Below are positions 12,250 through 57,300 of a stretch of DNA of 64,000 nucleotides, one piece after another; position 1 is the stretch's first letter; every line of letters begins with the position of its first letter. Location: positions 7,614,190 to 7,678,189 of the forward strand of contig OZ024857.1 in NCBI GenBank assembly GCA_964017155.1, in the 5' to 3' direction. Both the position numbers and the translations under genes were made by a program. The stretch is from Oasisia sp. SBJ-2009 (Eukaryota; Annelida; Polychaeta; Sabellida; Siboglinidae). Below the pieces are notes generated by a model. It searched no databases. It was given only the letters and a program-made list of their open reading frames with translations, and was not told the DNA's origin.

Positions 12250-12839
12250 CTTATAATATAAAAAGGTATTCACAGCGCATTTCTAGCATTTGAATAAATG
12301 TTTTCGCTGATTCCACTTCATATATACGAGTGTTGCGGATGGTACTAGAATACAACTGCCGTTACTTATATATATGCAAAATGCGATGGTGTTTGCATGT
12401 TTTTTTGTTTCCTCATAAAATGTTTGTGGAATATTCTTCAAGTATTGAAAACAAACCGAATCAAATTACGACACTGCAGCCGCAAACGAATAGCCTTGTT
12501 ATGGGTTCCAATACAGATTTAAAGGTTTAAGCTATAGAAGATGTGTAGTAGGCTATTGAAATGTAACATATATGTTAAGTGGACAGTTTCACAAGGCTAT
12601 GATTTCTATGATAGAAATCACAGTACATATTAAGTACGTTTCTCATTATATGCCCATATTACGGCAGATAACAAATGCTTGCTCAGAGATATGTTAACAC
12701 GTATTGTCGAACAGTTATTTTGTCGCCATGTTGACATAACATAAAACAGAAGAGCTTCAGAGACGCTTCTGCAACGAGTTTACATTTAGCCGTATTGCGT
12801 CGCTGTGATGTATAAAACAGATTCATGTCCTACTGGGAG

Positions 12840-13513
12840 AATGTTAAGAACGTTTGTGTTGGCCTTTTCTCTGTCGAGCTAAAAGTCGGCGCATAAATGC
12901 TAACTTCAGCCCATGTGGCTTTTTACGTCTCGCGCAACTCGCCTGTAAATTAAACGAGTTGAATGTTTATTTCATTCAGTTTCAAAAGAACATCATCTCG
13001 ATTTAGAAATTAGGCGGACAAACGTGATGTATGCAATTACAGTGATAATGGCTTTACCTAGGGTAGTATATCTGTAAACTTCGTTTAGTGTGGACAAGGC
13101 TGCCCTTTTCACAAGTGCGCAATAGACTAGTCGCGTGCTTCCTAGCCGTATGTTCTGGTGTTTTGAGTGGCGACGATACCAGACGGGAGTGCTGACGTGG
13201 TTCACATATCACAACGACGTATCTTGTTGTTCATCTAGGGGGTAGACATGTCACATGTGGTGGGCAACATGCCAGAAGAAGTAAATAAGTATATGTTCTA
13301 TGTAGAAATGACGCATATGATTTCAAATTGGCAACTATTCCGACTCGTCTCTAGTATCTATGCTGTTCTAAAGATCATGTATTTTTATTTCTCAGACGAC
13401 GTTTATTTTTGAAATAGCAGTCCCTGAAACAAATGGGGTATGAAACTAGGTATGATAGGAATACTTGGAAATCACTTCTCTGATCATGATATCGGAAGGC
13501 GAGGAAGAGGGGT

Positions 13514-13597
<84 letters not shown>

Positions 13598-15690
13598 CGT
13601 GCGTGCGGGCGTGCGTGCGTGCGTGCGTGTGTGTGTACATATACTTCTTTATCACTTCTCTGATAATGCATTCGGAAGGCGAGAAAGTGGGGTTCTAATG
13701 AAAAATGTTATGCGACGTCCCAATTTTTTCCAATATACATGATCTCGATGTGTATCCCCGATGTGGCTTCTTCATGCTCTCCTTAAACTTCCGATTTATA
13801 TCTCGTGGCGGCGGCAGCGGCGGCTGTAAGAACTGCGTAAAAATACAGCGTTAAACCTACATGCAACTGAAGATGTCTTCAACTCTAAAGGGTCCGTGAG
13901 GACCAGACGTGTGTGAACGGAGGCGCGAAGTTGTGTTATAAACAATGTCACGTGATTGACGATAACAGTAAGAAGCCCCCGCTGAGATAGGAGTGTCGCT
14001 GCCATCGGCTCGGCATGCCCTACAGGATCGTTAAGGCGACATGGATCGTTCGTGGCTTTTTATTTTGTTTTGAAAATTCATTGTATACGGTATAAATTAT
14101 ACCTATTAGAGCGTACAGACCGTCAAACGATGTTTTCATTTCCCATTTAGGGGGTGAAAATAGACGCAGTAAGGGCGCTTACTCGGTGTACACATCGACC
14201 ACGAGGCGTTGTCGAAACCGTTGTAGGCGTGGCTAAAAGCCCAGAACGAAATGCATGATCACATGATGCAGTATCATGTGAACACAGCTGACGGGTTGCA
14301 CCTGCTGCCGTGTCGTGTATTTGTTGTCATTCATAAAGGTATGAAGACAATATTTATGTGTGAATGCGATTGGTATTGGCGTTACATTTGTTATAAAAAC
14401 ATAGCATATATTGTAATGTATTTTGTGTGCACATTATAAGATCAGACAAGAGACATCCTATCATTAGAAAACCTTTATAGCCAATAACAACTAATTCACT
14501 AACTGCCACACCCAGCCAGGTGCACGCTCCCAGTTCGTAAAGGTCAAAGGGTGGGTGTCACTCACGGCGATTTGAGTGACAGCGTCGGGATTCTTATAAA
14601 CATTCGACGTTTAACATTACAAAGTCAGTTCTGTTTTGTTAAAATATCTATTGGCGACCAGAACGCTACAATTGTTATAACTTATACTGATTAACATGAT
14701 TTTGCAATAAAAATAAAACGCCACGAACTGACCATGTCGCTTTAATATTGCGTTACTTGTGCTCTAAGTTTGGAAATGCGTGTAGAGCATTTTGTGTTTT
14801 CCTAGATATCTGACAAAATATTCGCTCTCCAGTTTCAGCACATAAATAGGTGGTTGCGGTCAGTCTCGTGAACACCATGACGCCAACAACTATGATACAT
14901 ATTCCAAATTTATTATTTTTCAACAGACCTGCATTTTCTTACCACTTCAGAACAAAATAGAATTATGTAAGAGAGGTTATTACCAATTTACATTACAAAT
15001 GCACAAGGAATATTGTTTCCGTTGTGGCGTTAACATACATACATACTCAACAGAACAGAATAGATGAGACGCCGTGTTGATTTAAGATAAGTTGTAATGT
15101 GTTCTAAAATGCTGAACGTAGTTCGATGCTATATACAATTAAATGTTAACTGTTCAAACGTATCAAAATGAAGATGACCGAGAAAATGTGTGAACGGGGC
15201 GGCGTTGTTTCATAAATAACATGCCGTGTAACTGAAGAGTACGGGTAGAACACTTGCAACCCATAAAGTGTGTAAACTATGATACCAATACGTTTCTCGC
15301 AACATATTGTTTGCTTGACCAAATGTGTACAGGATTGTCGCTGCGGTTTGCGCAGCGCACGCTACACGCTCGTGAATTGTGTGTCGGTATATTGCCAAAT
15401 TGGTGAAAGGTTGAACACTTGCGTGCAGGACTCCACTTTTCAGTGTCAGACACAGTGTGATATCGACCATCTCAGCAGTCGTGAACAATACACAGGTGTG
15501 AATACATTACGTCCGTACCTGTGCCCGGGTAGCACCTGGTTTCTCCGGGACGTAGACCCCGTATCACTGGCGTAATTGGGCTACATTTATATTTTAATTT
15601 TAAAATCATGCATATCTCCACATTTTCAACATAACATTAAATTAAGAAGCTATGAATTTGAAATATTCACGAACATGTTGTTTTATTGGA
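12840..15690 (+). repeat. Tandem segmental duplication, copy 2
   Basis: Direct, diverged copy of 9,000-12,060; see block matches there. It contains (TG)n/(GCGT)n at 13,515-13,637 near the position where copy 1 carries its much larger array. No conserved ORF spans both copies. Confidence 0.75.
13515..13637. repeat. (TG)n / (GCGT)n microsatellite
   Basis: TG dinucleotides passing into GCGT tetramers. It is flanked by a short direct repeat (TCACTTCTCTGAT and CGGAAGGCGA at 13,471-13,505 and 13,651-13,685). Confidence 0.9.
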
Positions 15691-15693
15691 TAA

Positions 15694-15705
15694 CACACAC
15701 ACACA

Positions 15706-15737
<32 letters not shown>

Positions 15738-15760
15738 CCCACGCACGAACGCACACATAC
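15694..15760. repeat. (CA)n / (CACG)n microsatellite
   Basis: Short CACA then CGCA tetramers. Confidence 0.9.
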
Positions 15761-15761
15761 A

Positions 15762-16000
15762 CTAAACACCTGGCGACTTAACCGTTTTTACTAGCAAAGA
15801 TTTTCCATTGAGGTGCGCATCTAAACGATATAATACAACTTCCGTTGAGATTTGATCATTTGCATTGCACATTTCATATGTTATCCGTTATCCAACAAAA
15901 CTAAACTTTCGTGGCTATTTCAAATTAATAGGGTTTTTTAATATACAAAGTAAAATCTTATTCGTAGTTACACCTGACTCCGGTTAACTCGAAATATTAG
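15762..16000 (+). repeat. Dispersed repeat, copy 1 (second copy at window end)
   Basis: Starts at CACTAAACACCTGGCGACTTAA just after a CA-rich tract. It matches 63,793-64,000 almost base for base in the same orientation, where it also follows a (CA)n tract. No ORF. Confidence 0.8.
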
Positions 16001-16024
16001 CTGTCTGGTCGTTAGTAAAATAGT

Positions 16025-16385
16025 AGTCGTGACGTCACAGTGGGCTTGTCTCTTCCGGTTTGGCGCCATCACCACGCCGCGCTGTCCGGCGCTGGCAATT
16101 TCTTCAGAGTAATCTCGACCGCGTCGCTGTGGGAATTGTGCTTTTTTAGCCAATGGGGTGAATGGGATGCGTTCGTTAGTAAGAATTAAGACGACTATAT
16201 TCAACGTTGTTAGTCGCCGTACATGTTGTAACGTTCCTGTCATTGTTGCTATTACTACCAGGTGGGCCTAGAGATGAGGCAGACGCCAATCCGCGGTAGT
16301 CGACTAATGGCAGCAACAATATCCGACCAGGGCCAACGCCGTGAAGACTGGCGACGTAGCATCTAGCTAGCTAGTTGACAGTGAG
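16025..16385 (+). repeat. CRE-containing dispersed repeat, copy A
   Basis: Shares an ordered set of blocks with 56,885-57,130 and 61,296-61,830: TGACGTCA, CCGGTTTGGC, a CGCCGCG run, then a TAGTCGCCG block and a GGCC(C/T)AGAG block. No ORF is conserved among copies. It could be a solo LTR or the promoter end of an unknown element. Confidence 0.6.
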
Positions 16386-16749
16386 TGACACTTTGTATTT
16401 CTTGAGCACAACCCATGTGTGAACTGTAACGTGTTAATGTAATTGGTGACTTAAGCTGATCTTCGATAGGATCAACGACGGCTTAATGTATATTTATGCA
16501 TCATAACACTTGCGAGTGGATATTATTTATAATGTTCTACCAACTCGAAAGCCGTCAGTACACTTTATCGACCTAGCCTTTCACTATATGATTGATCAGA
16601 AAGACAACTTAACGGAAACGGTCACTTATATACATTGATGATTGTGTTTCAAATTATGCACAGTAAAAAAGTATGTCAAACTAACCAGACGACTAACATG
16701 TAAATGTAGTAGCACCATTACCCGAAAAACACTACGTTGTATATATATA

Positions 16750-16957
<208 letters not shown>

Positions 16958-17340
16958 TATACTTAGCTCCCCCCCCCCCCGGATACTGCCGACTGCGGCC
17001 GGACGCGCAACGCATTTTCTTATCAGTAGCTGACCATTCGTCTTTCTGCTACCACTACGTGTCAATTACCACTCACCAAACTCCGCACACCGACGATGCG
17101 ATATCGTTTTTGTGGTATAATTAGAACATGCGCCCCTACATGGTGTAACATAAAACTAGTATCACATGGAGCAACGGAGCGGGATTATTCAGATAGTAAT
17201 ACGAACGCATAACTAATATCTCTATTCTCTCATTTTCAACATCAGCCAGCTTCAAAGACTTGTTATATGAAGGACTAGTTATAAAACATTGTGATATATA
17301 AAAGTAATTCTCAATTTCCTAGCCAATGTACGGCAATTAC

Positions 17341-17570
17341 GCGACGCTCTGATATAGGTTTTTGAGTGATTTGAACAATATTGGCGAGGAAATTGAAATA
17401 AGAGTTACCCGTAGAGCAGCTCTGGCAAGAAGACCGACTTGCGCACTTATTCCCAGAGCTGTTCTGGGGATACGGGCGACAGCTGCGAGTTGCTCTGTGG
17501 GTATTTCTGATATAAATTCCCCTCCCCCAAGATCGTCTAAATCACTCAAAAACCTATATCGGAGCGTCAC
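17341..17570. mobile_element. Foldback MITE, 230 bp, GYGACGCTC termini
   Basis: The ends GCGACGCTCTGATATAGG and (reverse strand) GTGACGCTCCGATATAGG match over about 36 bp. Similarity continues inward through most of both arms, so the whole element is a diverged inverted repeat with a short centre. No transposase. Confidence 0.8.
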
Positions 17571-17964
17571 ATTTATCTGAAGTAATTGCTATGTCGACGT
17601 GTGTTCATTGAAAATATCGCCTAACGGACATGCATGCACATCCCCACACATCCATTTCTGCTCTGGCAATAAGGATGGCGGTAGCAGCTCTATCAAGGCA
17701 GAGTACAACAAATGCGTTAATTTTAGTTACCCTCATTTTCATGAGACATATCAACCCAGTTGTGCCAAAAACGTACTGAAAAAGAAACAGTTTTACTGCA
17801 TATTAGTAGACCATTTGGTAACTGCGTCATTATTCCATTTCGTAGATACTTTTGAAGCTGTTAGAATGTGTATCGTTACAAATAAGAGTCGGCTAAGCGA
17901 GATTAGCATGTACAAAGTGCAACCACTCCTGACGTAATTCCACTTGGGAGATTAATGCTCTGCC

Positions 17965-18290
17965 AATGATGCCACCAGGGCGGCCTTACCCCAGAATAGG
18001 GTAAAGACGCTGATTGGCTCTCAGGCCAACTATAAAATATAAAAACTAAAATAACGATATACTTTTATAAAACAATACAATACTATTAAAACATTAAACA
18101 CATATTCACATAACATATATAGAAATTCTGTTGTTTATAAAACATAAAATATGGAAGGTTCAATCTATTCCGTGAGGTGACAGCACCTTTTACAAAAGCC
18201 GGCTAAGTGATCAGACTATCTTCACGGCAAAGCTATGCAGCCGAGCTGGAGTCGGTTAAGCGAGACTAGCATATACAGGGTCCAACTACT
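17965..18290 (+). repeat. Dispersed repeat, copy 1 (second copy at 59.7-60.26 kb)
   Basis: Shared blocks include GGCCTTACCCCAGA, GCTGATTGGYTCTCAGGCCA, GTTGTTTATAAAA, TCCGTGAGGTG and GTCGGTTAAGCGA. It is in the same orientation as the copy at 59,745-60,262. Class unknown. Confidence 0.7.
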
Positions 18291-18514
18291 CGTGACACAA
18301 CTTCTAACATGTCATACACGGACATTTCTGGATAACGTGTGTCTTCTTTGAAGAACAATTTCAACTGTTCTATTACACTTGCTAGTTGCTATGATTTGGT
18401 TGTCTTTCCGGTGTAGCTGCTGGGGCTGTCGTGATGATCGATGATTCCCTTGCAAATGTTTCTTTTCTTGCTCATGAGACGGACAACGTTTTGGCCTTTT
18501 TATATTGGCCTGCG

Positions 18515-19001
<487 letters not shown>

Positions 19002-19002
19002 T

Positions 19003-19830
19003 CCTAAAGGCAGCTTAGGTCGACCGATTATGCATATAGGACCGGCTTATGTAGACCGCTGTTTTATGTAGACCAAAACTGGTCTACATAAAGATTCGAC
19101 GTGTTAGTTCACAACTAACACAATTGAATTGATCAGTACCATTGCTTGTGCACACAGTTCATATGACAGTGAAGTACTGTGTGTAATTAATGTTTAAATG
19201 AACAACATCTTAAGTGATTTTGAGCATGTTTTCTCCAGCGCCGTGCATATTTTTGAGTATATTGTGTGCGAGGTTATGTGTACCGGGTCAAAGTTCTTAT
19301 ACATCTATATTTATGGTATATATCGAACGAAGGGTTGACGTTTCGTGTTCAGTGTATGATATGCTTCATACTGATGCAAAGGCTATATTATTATGTGTAA
19401 ATTAGTAAAACTTGCATTTTGTCTTTGTTGCAGACTGATAGATCGCTCGAATGTTGGTGTTGCCGTTGGTATTCGGCAAACAATTTTACAGCATTCACTA
19501 AATTGTAAAATTTACTGCATAAATTGATGTCACAACATAGCTAGATTCGGCGTCTACCGCAAAAAAGGCTAACTAAATGTATGCTGCTTCCGGCGTTGCT
19601 CCGGTGTACATAAATCGGCATCTATGCATTACGCGGTTTTATGTAGACCGATTTGTTTGCATATACCTTATTTATTGTAATATTTTGATGAACTTTCATG
19701 ATATGTTAAACATTAGTATTATAAACAATGTTCCAGTTTTGCATCTTTGGAAAATGTATTAAATAACAAAATACGTCTGGTCTACATAAGCCGGTCCTCT
19801 AGGCACTGGTCGACATAAGCTGCCTTTAGG
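19003..19830. mobile_element. Non-autonomous TIR DNA transposon (~830 bp)
   Basis: Termini CCTAAAGGCAGCTTA and its complement extend into about 55-bp imperfect TIRs. Subterminal copies of TTATGTAGACC occur in both orientations (near 19,045, 19,063, 19,075, 19,637, 19,777), a layout typical of transposase binding sites. It sits in a (TA)n tract on both sides. Internal frames are under 65 codons with no domain, so it would need a transposase supplied elsewhere. Confidence 0.8.

Positions 19831-19833
<3 letters not shown>

Positions 19834-19886
<53 letters not shown>
19834..19886. repeat. (TA)n microsatellite
   Basis: Flanks the right end of the TIR element. Confidence 0.95.
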
Positions 19887-19892
<6 letters not shown>

Positions 19893-20344
19893 TATATATA
19901 AATGCAAACAAAACGCGTTTTGATTTCTGGTTCTGTGCGACATAATTAATCGTATGATATCCCGTAAATTATCTGGCAGGAAAGTTGCCTTGACATTATA
20001 ATTATTATAATAAAATGTCAAGTTATCATACAGGGCTTTATTCGGTCCTGGTGACTTCTTAAAAATAGTAATTGCAATTGACTCGCTGGCAGACCTGTTC
20101 ATTGGAACACTATCTCGACCACAAGGGGCATAATTCAGCTGTGCTTTGCAGATTAATGCGCAAAATGCAAACAAAATCATTATTTTCTACATCCATGTAC
20201 CCTCTCATATTGCTGAATGAACTGGAGCAAAGTAAGGTTTAACAAGATTACCACCTAGAGAATCACCTCTAGATGGCAGGTGGACTGGAAAGCCCTTTGG
20301 CCTATCGGGAGTCCATCCTATCTATCCAAACGTATCCCGCCCTT

Positions 20345-20560
20345 CGATATCGTTTTTGTGTATAGCAATTTTTTCTACAATTTCCAATAGTAATTTGGAA
20401 AGAATCCCATTCACTCCAGGTGATTTATTATCCTTTTTCTTAGCTACCATTTTCTGTGTTCCAATTAGTTATCCTAAATAGCCTGACTCTTTTAAAGCCT
20501 CTGGTACTGGCAATAAACTAATATCTTCTCTGGGAGACACCAAACTAAAGTTCTTGACGT
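20345..20560 (-). mobile_element. LINE reverse transcriptase remnant
   Basis: Minus-strand frame with DNKSPGVNGILSKLL, the conserved first block of CR1/Jockey-type RTs, preceded by an in-frame stop. Only about 70 codons survive. Confidence 0.6.
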
Positions 20561-20625
20561 TCTTATGACCACAACGACCATGCTAATGCTGAAGGTTTTC
20601 TGCCCGCCAGTTTGTGTTTAGTTAC

Positions 20626-20631
20626 TTTATT
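20626..20631 (-). terminator. Possible polyadenylation signal of the HEPN/LRR gene
   Basis: AATAAA on the minus strand about 380 bp past the stop codon at 21,007. It is the position a short 3' UTR would need, but such hexamers are common by chance here. Confidence 0.25.
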
Positions 20632-21006
20632 AAGCGCGGAACAATGTTCGCAATTTGACAGATTCAGCCTGCAACACATTGAAATATTAACCAAAACCTC
20701 CAGTTTCGAAAACAAATTATTGACAGTAATGATGAGGTGAGCAGAATTAACCACAATACCCTCTGAATGTTTACTTTCCCACGTTCTAGAGAGCAGACTT
20801 CCCATTACTAATTACTGCTCGGCCAATTCTGGGCAGAGGAGTTGTAACCCTCCCTTTAACAACTCGGTATAGTTGTTTACATTTTGGTTGAATTTGGTGG
20901 CTGGACTGAGCTATCGGCATGACATAATCAGACAATGAAGTCACCAGGCCTTGTGATTTACGACACAAATTATGGTGCAGATGTTTACCTTTGATGTAGG
21001 CAACGA

Positions 21007-53539
<32,533 letters not shown>

Positions 53540-53846
53540 CGTGGAGCTGAAATAATGGCATACTGATATTACAATATTACAATGGATGTTTGCAGCATTA
53601 CAGAAAATTGGTGTACAACTAAAATAAACGAATCCAGGACAAAGCCCCCTGGATATAATTCCTTCAGATATAATCCCTCAGACAATATCCCCCTGGGCAA
53701 AATCTCATAGAGACAAAATTGCCTTAATTAACATTTTAAACAGGACAAGATATTGTATAAAAAAAAACATTTTACTGGTCACCTCGTGAAGCTCGTCCCT
53801 GCGACGGTTCCCATAGAACGAGGTTGCTTGCAGCAAGTTTAGGGTG

Positions 53847-54563
53847 TCAGACACAGTGTCCTACCATTCGAAGTCTTCTCTTCCTGATTTTTGTAGTGAT
53901 TCGAGGAAGATCTCCACAGAGGACCTCATTCATGACCCTATCCCTCCATGTTACGTTGAACACCATCCTGAGCATACTTGTGTAGCAGCCATCGAGCCGA
54001 GCTTCTTGCACTACAGTAAGCGTCCATGCCTCTGAACCATATAGCAGGATGGATTCCACCGAGGCCATGAAGATTGCTCTTTTGAGGTCATCAGGCATGG
54101 CAGAGTGCCAAATATTCTTGAGGTCGTTGAGTGCTCTCCATGCATGGGCCTTCCGTACCCGGATGTCCTTCTCTGTCGAGCTGATGTAAGATCCAAGGTG
54201 CTTGAAGTCCTCTTTGACTGCGAGGATGGTGCCATTTTTGGTTGTGATCTTGGCCTTCTCGTTGATATTGAATGTCATTACCTCAGTCTTCTTAGCATTC
54301 AGCTGTAGGCCCATCTTCTGGCACTCGCCCTCCACACTGAGCAGCAGGGCCTGTGCTTTCTCGACGAAGTCTGACACGAGTGCGATGTCATCTGAGAAGT
54401 CGAAGTCCGTCTGTATCACTGACCTGACCCGTCTGCTATTCCCTGGGGTGATTGTGAACCCATATAGTTCCTCTTTCCCCGTGATAGCACGACGTAGGGC
54501 GTAGTCGAGGACGATAATGAAGAGATATGGGGCAAGGGTGTCACACTGCAGGACACCAGCGAG

Positions 54564-54565
<2 letters not shown>
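53847..54565 (-). mobile_element. LINE reverse transcriptase C-terminal half, 5'-truncated
   Basis: An open minus-strand frame from [18 protein letters not shown] through [10 protein letters not shown] (FADD-type box as FSDD), [22 protein letters not shown] and [11 protein letters not shown] to a stop at 53,847. It is truncated at the (TA)n tract. Another RTE/I-type family, distinct from the outer LINE at 43-45 kb. Confidence 0.85.
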
Positions 54566-54620
<55 letters not shown>

Positions 54621-54625
54621 TTTTA

Positions 54626-54717
<92 letters not shown>

Positions 54718-54720
54718 ATG
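54566..54720. repeat. (TA)n cluster ending in (TG)n
   Basis: Three TA tracts; translated frames here are not genes. Confidence 0.95.
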
Positions 54721-54806
54721 TGTGTGTAGTTTCCAGCCTGAATATGCACAGTGAGTTACATATATCATTGAATAAATTATCAGAATAAGCTATCAATGTC
54801 ACTTAC

Positions 54807-54890
54807 GTGCAGTTTGTATTTATGGACGTAAACATGTATGAAATAACCATGTCTTCTGTCAAGATGTACCACACTACACTTTCCGTCACA
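54807..54890 (-). other. Candidate 5' exon of the HEPN/LRR gene
   Basis: A strong donor GTAAGTGACA lies at 54,806-54,797 on the minus strand, and the preceding ~75 bp is duplicated at 36,085-36,160. If joined to the acceptor at 53,547, two ATGs in this exon would be in frame with the MGNLCC start, giving an N-terminal extension that would mask the acylation motif. Promoter and 5' end not located. Confidence 0.35.
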
Positions 54891-54989
54891 TAACAACATT
54901 TACAGACAAACACGATTTCATGTGAATATGTTCGGACAGTTCAGTGGTGATTATCTAATATGAATGATACACTCAGACAGATTGCCTAA

Positions 54990-56245
54990 CTGTTGAATTT
55001 TCCCAATAACATAACACATATGTCCGAGTTAACACGATAACAGACAAACTGCTACCGGCCCGTCGTGACTGTTGTGTCGACTGCCTACAATATAAATCGA
55101 ATATCGCGTCAATGTTATTGTCATTTATAATATACCAAAGGCGCTTGTAAAAAGAAGTGATAAGCACAACGACTCCAAAAGGGGTGTGCCATTGTGCCAA
55201 CGCGTATGAACGAGTGACATTTAGTGGCGTGTTTGTCAACATTAAAATGTCGCCGCATGATGGCGCTGTGGTCGCTGGTTTTTCACACGCCGTCTAGCTC
55301 GCTACGCTTCATTGCACTCAACCGACTCGCTTCACTCAACGAGGCCGTAAAGAAAGGGCACGCCTACTGCATAGACTGTTATAAATATGACATCCTATAT
55401 CATTCATTACAACGCACAGCCCTAGTTTTGTGACATGTCAAATTAATAAACCCATTTGAAATGTTCTGCGGTTAGTACATTGAGCAACACGCTCCCTGAG
55501 TTACAATGTCAATCTCCAGCACTATACCATGTCTACAGCGATTGTCGATCTGAAGCAACGAATATTCTTTTGACGCCGTCCAAGCCTGTCAAACGGACAT
55601 ATCCACTCAGACTAAACCACATATCTATGCATTATAAGCAACATATTTGCCGACACATTAAAGCTACATGGGACAATACATTGTATCGTTGAATTTGCAT
55701 ATTTAGTATATTTGTATACGTTTTGTTGACGTATGTCTGCTTAACGACCACCTATGAAACCTGGAACACAGGACTATCACGTAACAGCGGGTACTACGCG
55801 CATAAGTCGTACAGTCGCCGTGCAGTGATTGTAATTAATAACCACTCACTTTACCTACCGTTCTATTTTTAGACGAATGTGTCAAAGAAATGAACGAGTG
55901 TTCCAATAATAGCGACCTGTAATCCGAGTCTAGGGCGACCTACAAGCAACACGTCCAACCCCAACTCATATACGCAGGAGGGGTGTGGGAGTGTTCACAC
56001 AATCAGCCGTGAGATATAGGTCGTGTCCCAGTTCTGACTACTCGGCTCAAGACGACTGCTCGGCTGTATGACTCAGCACCGTCTACGCCGCTAGCGACGT
56101 CTCATATCAGATGTGGCGGCTCCTCGGTTCAGTGATTCTGTCTGTGTCTCCAGCACGGCACGTCACCATTTGGTTATGTGAGCTGTAGGGTCACCACTCC
56201 ATCGTATTTGGCCACAGTCAGACTGCAATTCCGGCTGCGGATACC
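54990..56245. other. No gene recognised; upstream flank of the HEPN/LRR gene
   Basis: Mixed composition with small open frames at 55,224-55,433 and 55,456-55,692 that show no domain. The promoter of the minus-strand gene may lie here, but no clear core element was seen. Confidence 0.4.
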
Positions 56246-56250
56246 AATAC

Positions 56251-56878
56251 GCCACGCCACGCCCCGCCCCGCCCCGCCCCGCCACGCCACGCCACGCCAC
56301 GCCACGCCACGCCACGCCACGCCACGCCACGCCACGCCACGCCACGCCACGCCACGCCACGCCACGCCACGCCACGCCACGCCACGCCACGCCACGCCAC
56401 GCCACGCCACGCCACGCCACGCCACGCCACGCCACGCCACGCCACGCCACGCCACGCCACGCCACGCCACGCCACGCCACGCCACGCCACGCCACGCCAC
56501 GCCACGCCACGCCACGCCACGCCACGCCACGCCACGCCACGCCACGCCACGCCACGCCACGCCACGCCACGCCACGCCACGCCACGCCACGCCACGCCAC
56601 GCCACGCCACGCCACGCCACGCCACGCCACGCCACGCCACGCCACGCCACGCCACGCCACGCCACGCCACGCCACGCCACGCCACGCCACGCCACGCCAC
56701 GCCACGCCACGCCACGCCACGCCACGCCACGCCACGCCACGCCACGCCACGCCACGCCACGCCACGCCACGCCACGCCACGCCACGCCACGCCACGCCAC
56801 GCCACGCCACGCCACGCCACGCCACGCCACGCCACGCCACGCCACGCCACGCCACGCCACGCCACGCCACGCCACGCC
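56251..56878. repeat. (GCCAC)n pentanucleotide array, ~125 units
   Basis: About 625 bp, nearly perfect after three GCCCC units at the left end. All six frames stay open (WRGVA or RHATP repeats), which is an artefact of the unit. It lies inside a copy of the CRE-containing dispersed repeat. Confidence 0.98.
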
Positions 56879-57130
56879 TTTGCCACGTTGCTGTGACTAT
56901 TTTCTGACTACATATGGCGTGTAGGAAATGTATAAAGTGCACGTGTTTCAGAATTAATACGAATAGCTGCAACAAACTGTATAGTCGCCGATATATTGTA
57001 GCGCTTCCTTTATTGTTGTTCTTGTCGTTAGCGAGGCCCAGAGGTGACGCAGAAACCATTCCGCGGTCGTCTATCGGCTGCTTCACTTTCTCGCCAGGTT
57101 CAGTGTCGTAGAGACTGGCGACGCAGGGCA
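56879..57130 (+). repeat. CRE-containing dispersed repeat, copy B (right part)
   Basis: ACGTTGCTGTGACTATTTTC, CAGAATTAATACG, TAGTCGCCG and GAGGCCCAGAG blocks match 61,575-61,790. The left part is replaced by the (GCCAC)n array. Confidence 0.7.
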
Positions 57131-57179
57131 ACTACATGAAAGTATAGATATAAAACAGAGGGATCGCCGACTCTGAATT

Positions 57180-57300
57180 TGTTTCATGAACTGAAAAAGT
57201 ATGAGGACATATCCTATGCTGGCCCCCTCAGGCCGTGGAGTGGTCAGCGTCCCCCTCGTCCCCCACTGATCGACGCCCATGCTGTGCCTGTGTAGAACTT
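57180..57300 (-). repeat. Short dispersed repeat, pair with 58,155-58,255
   Basis: Both contain CCCTATGCTGTCCCC-like and GTCCCCCACYGATCGACGCC blocks in the same order. GC-rich, no ORF of substance. Confidence 0.55.

Noticed and set aside
19890..20180. 96-codon minus-strand frame with a hydrophobic start
   Set aside because: The N-terminus looks weakly signal-like, but no family, partner exon or donor was found. Left unannotated.
56163..57131. 322-codon frame with WRGVA repeats and its opposite-strand RHATP partner
   Set aside because: Produced by the (GCCAC)n array. A pentamer gives the same 5-residue repeat in all frames, and there is no stop in the unit.
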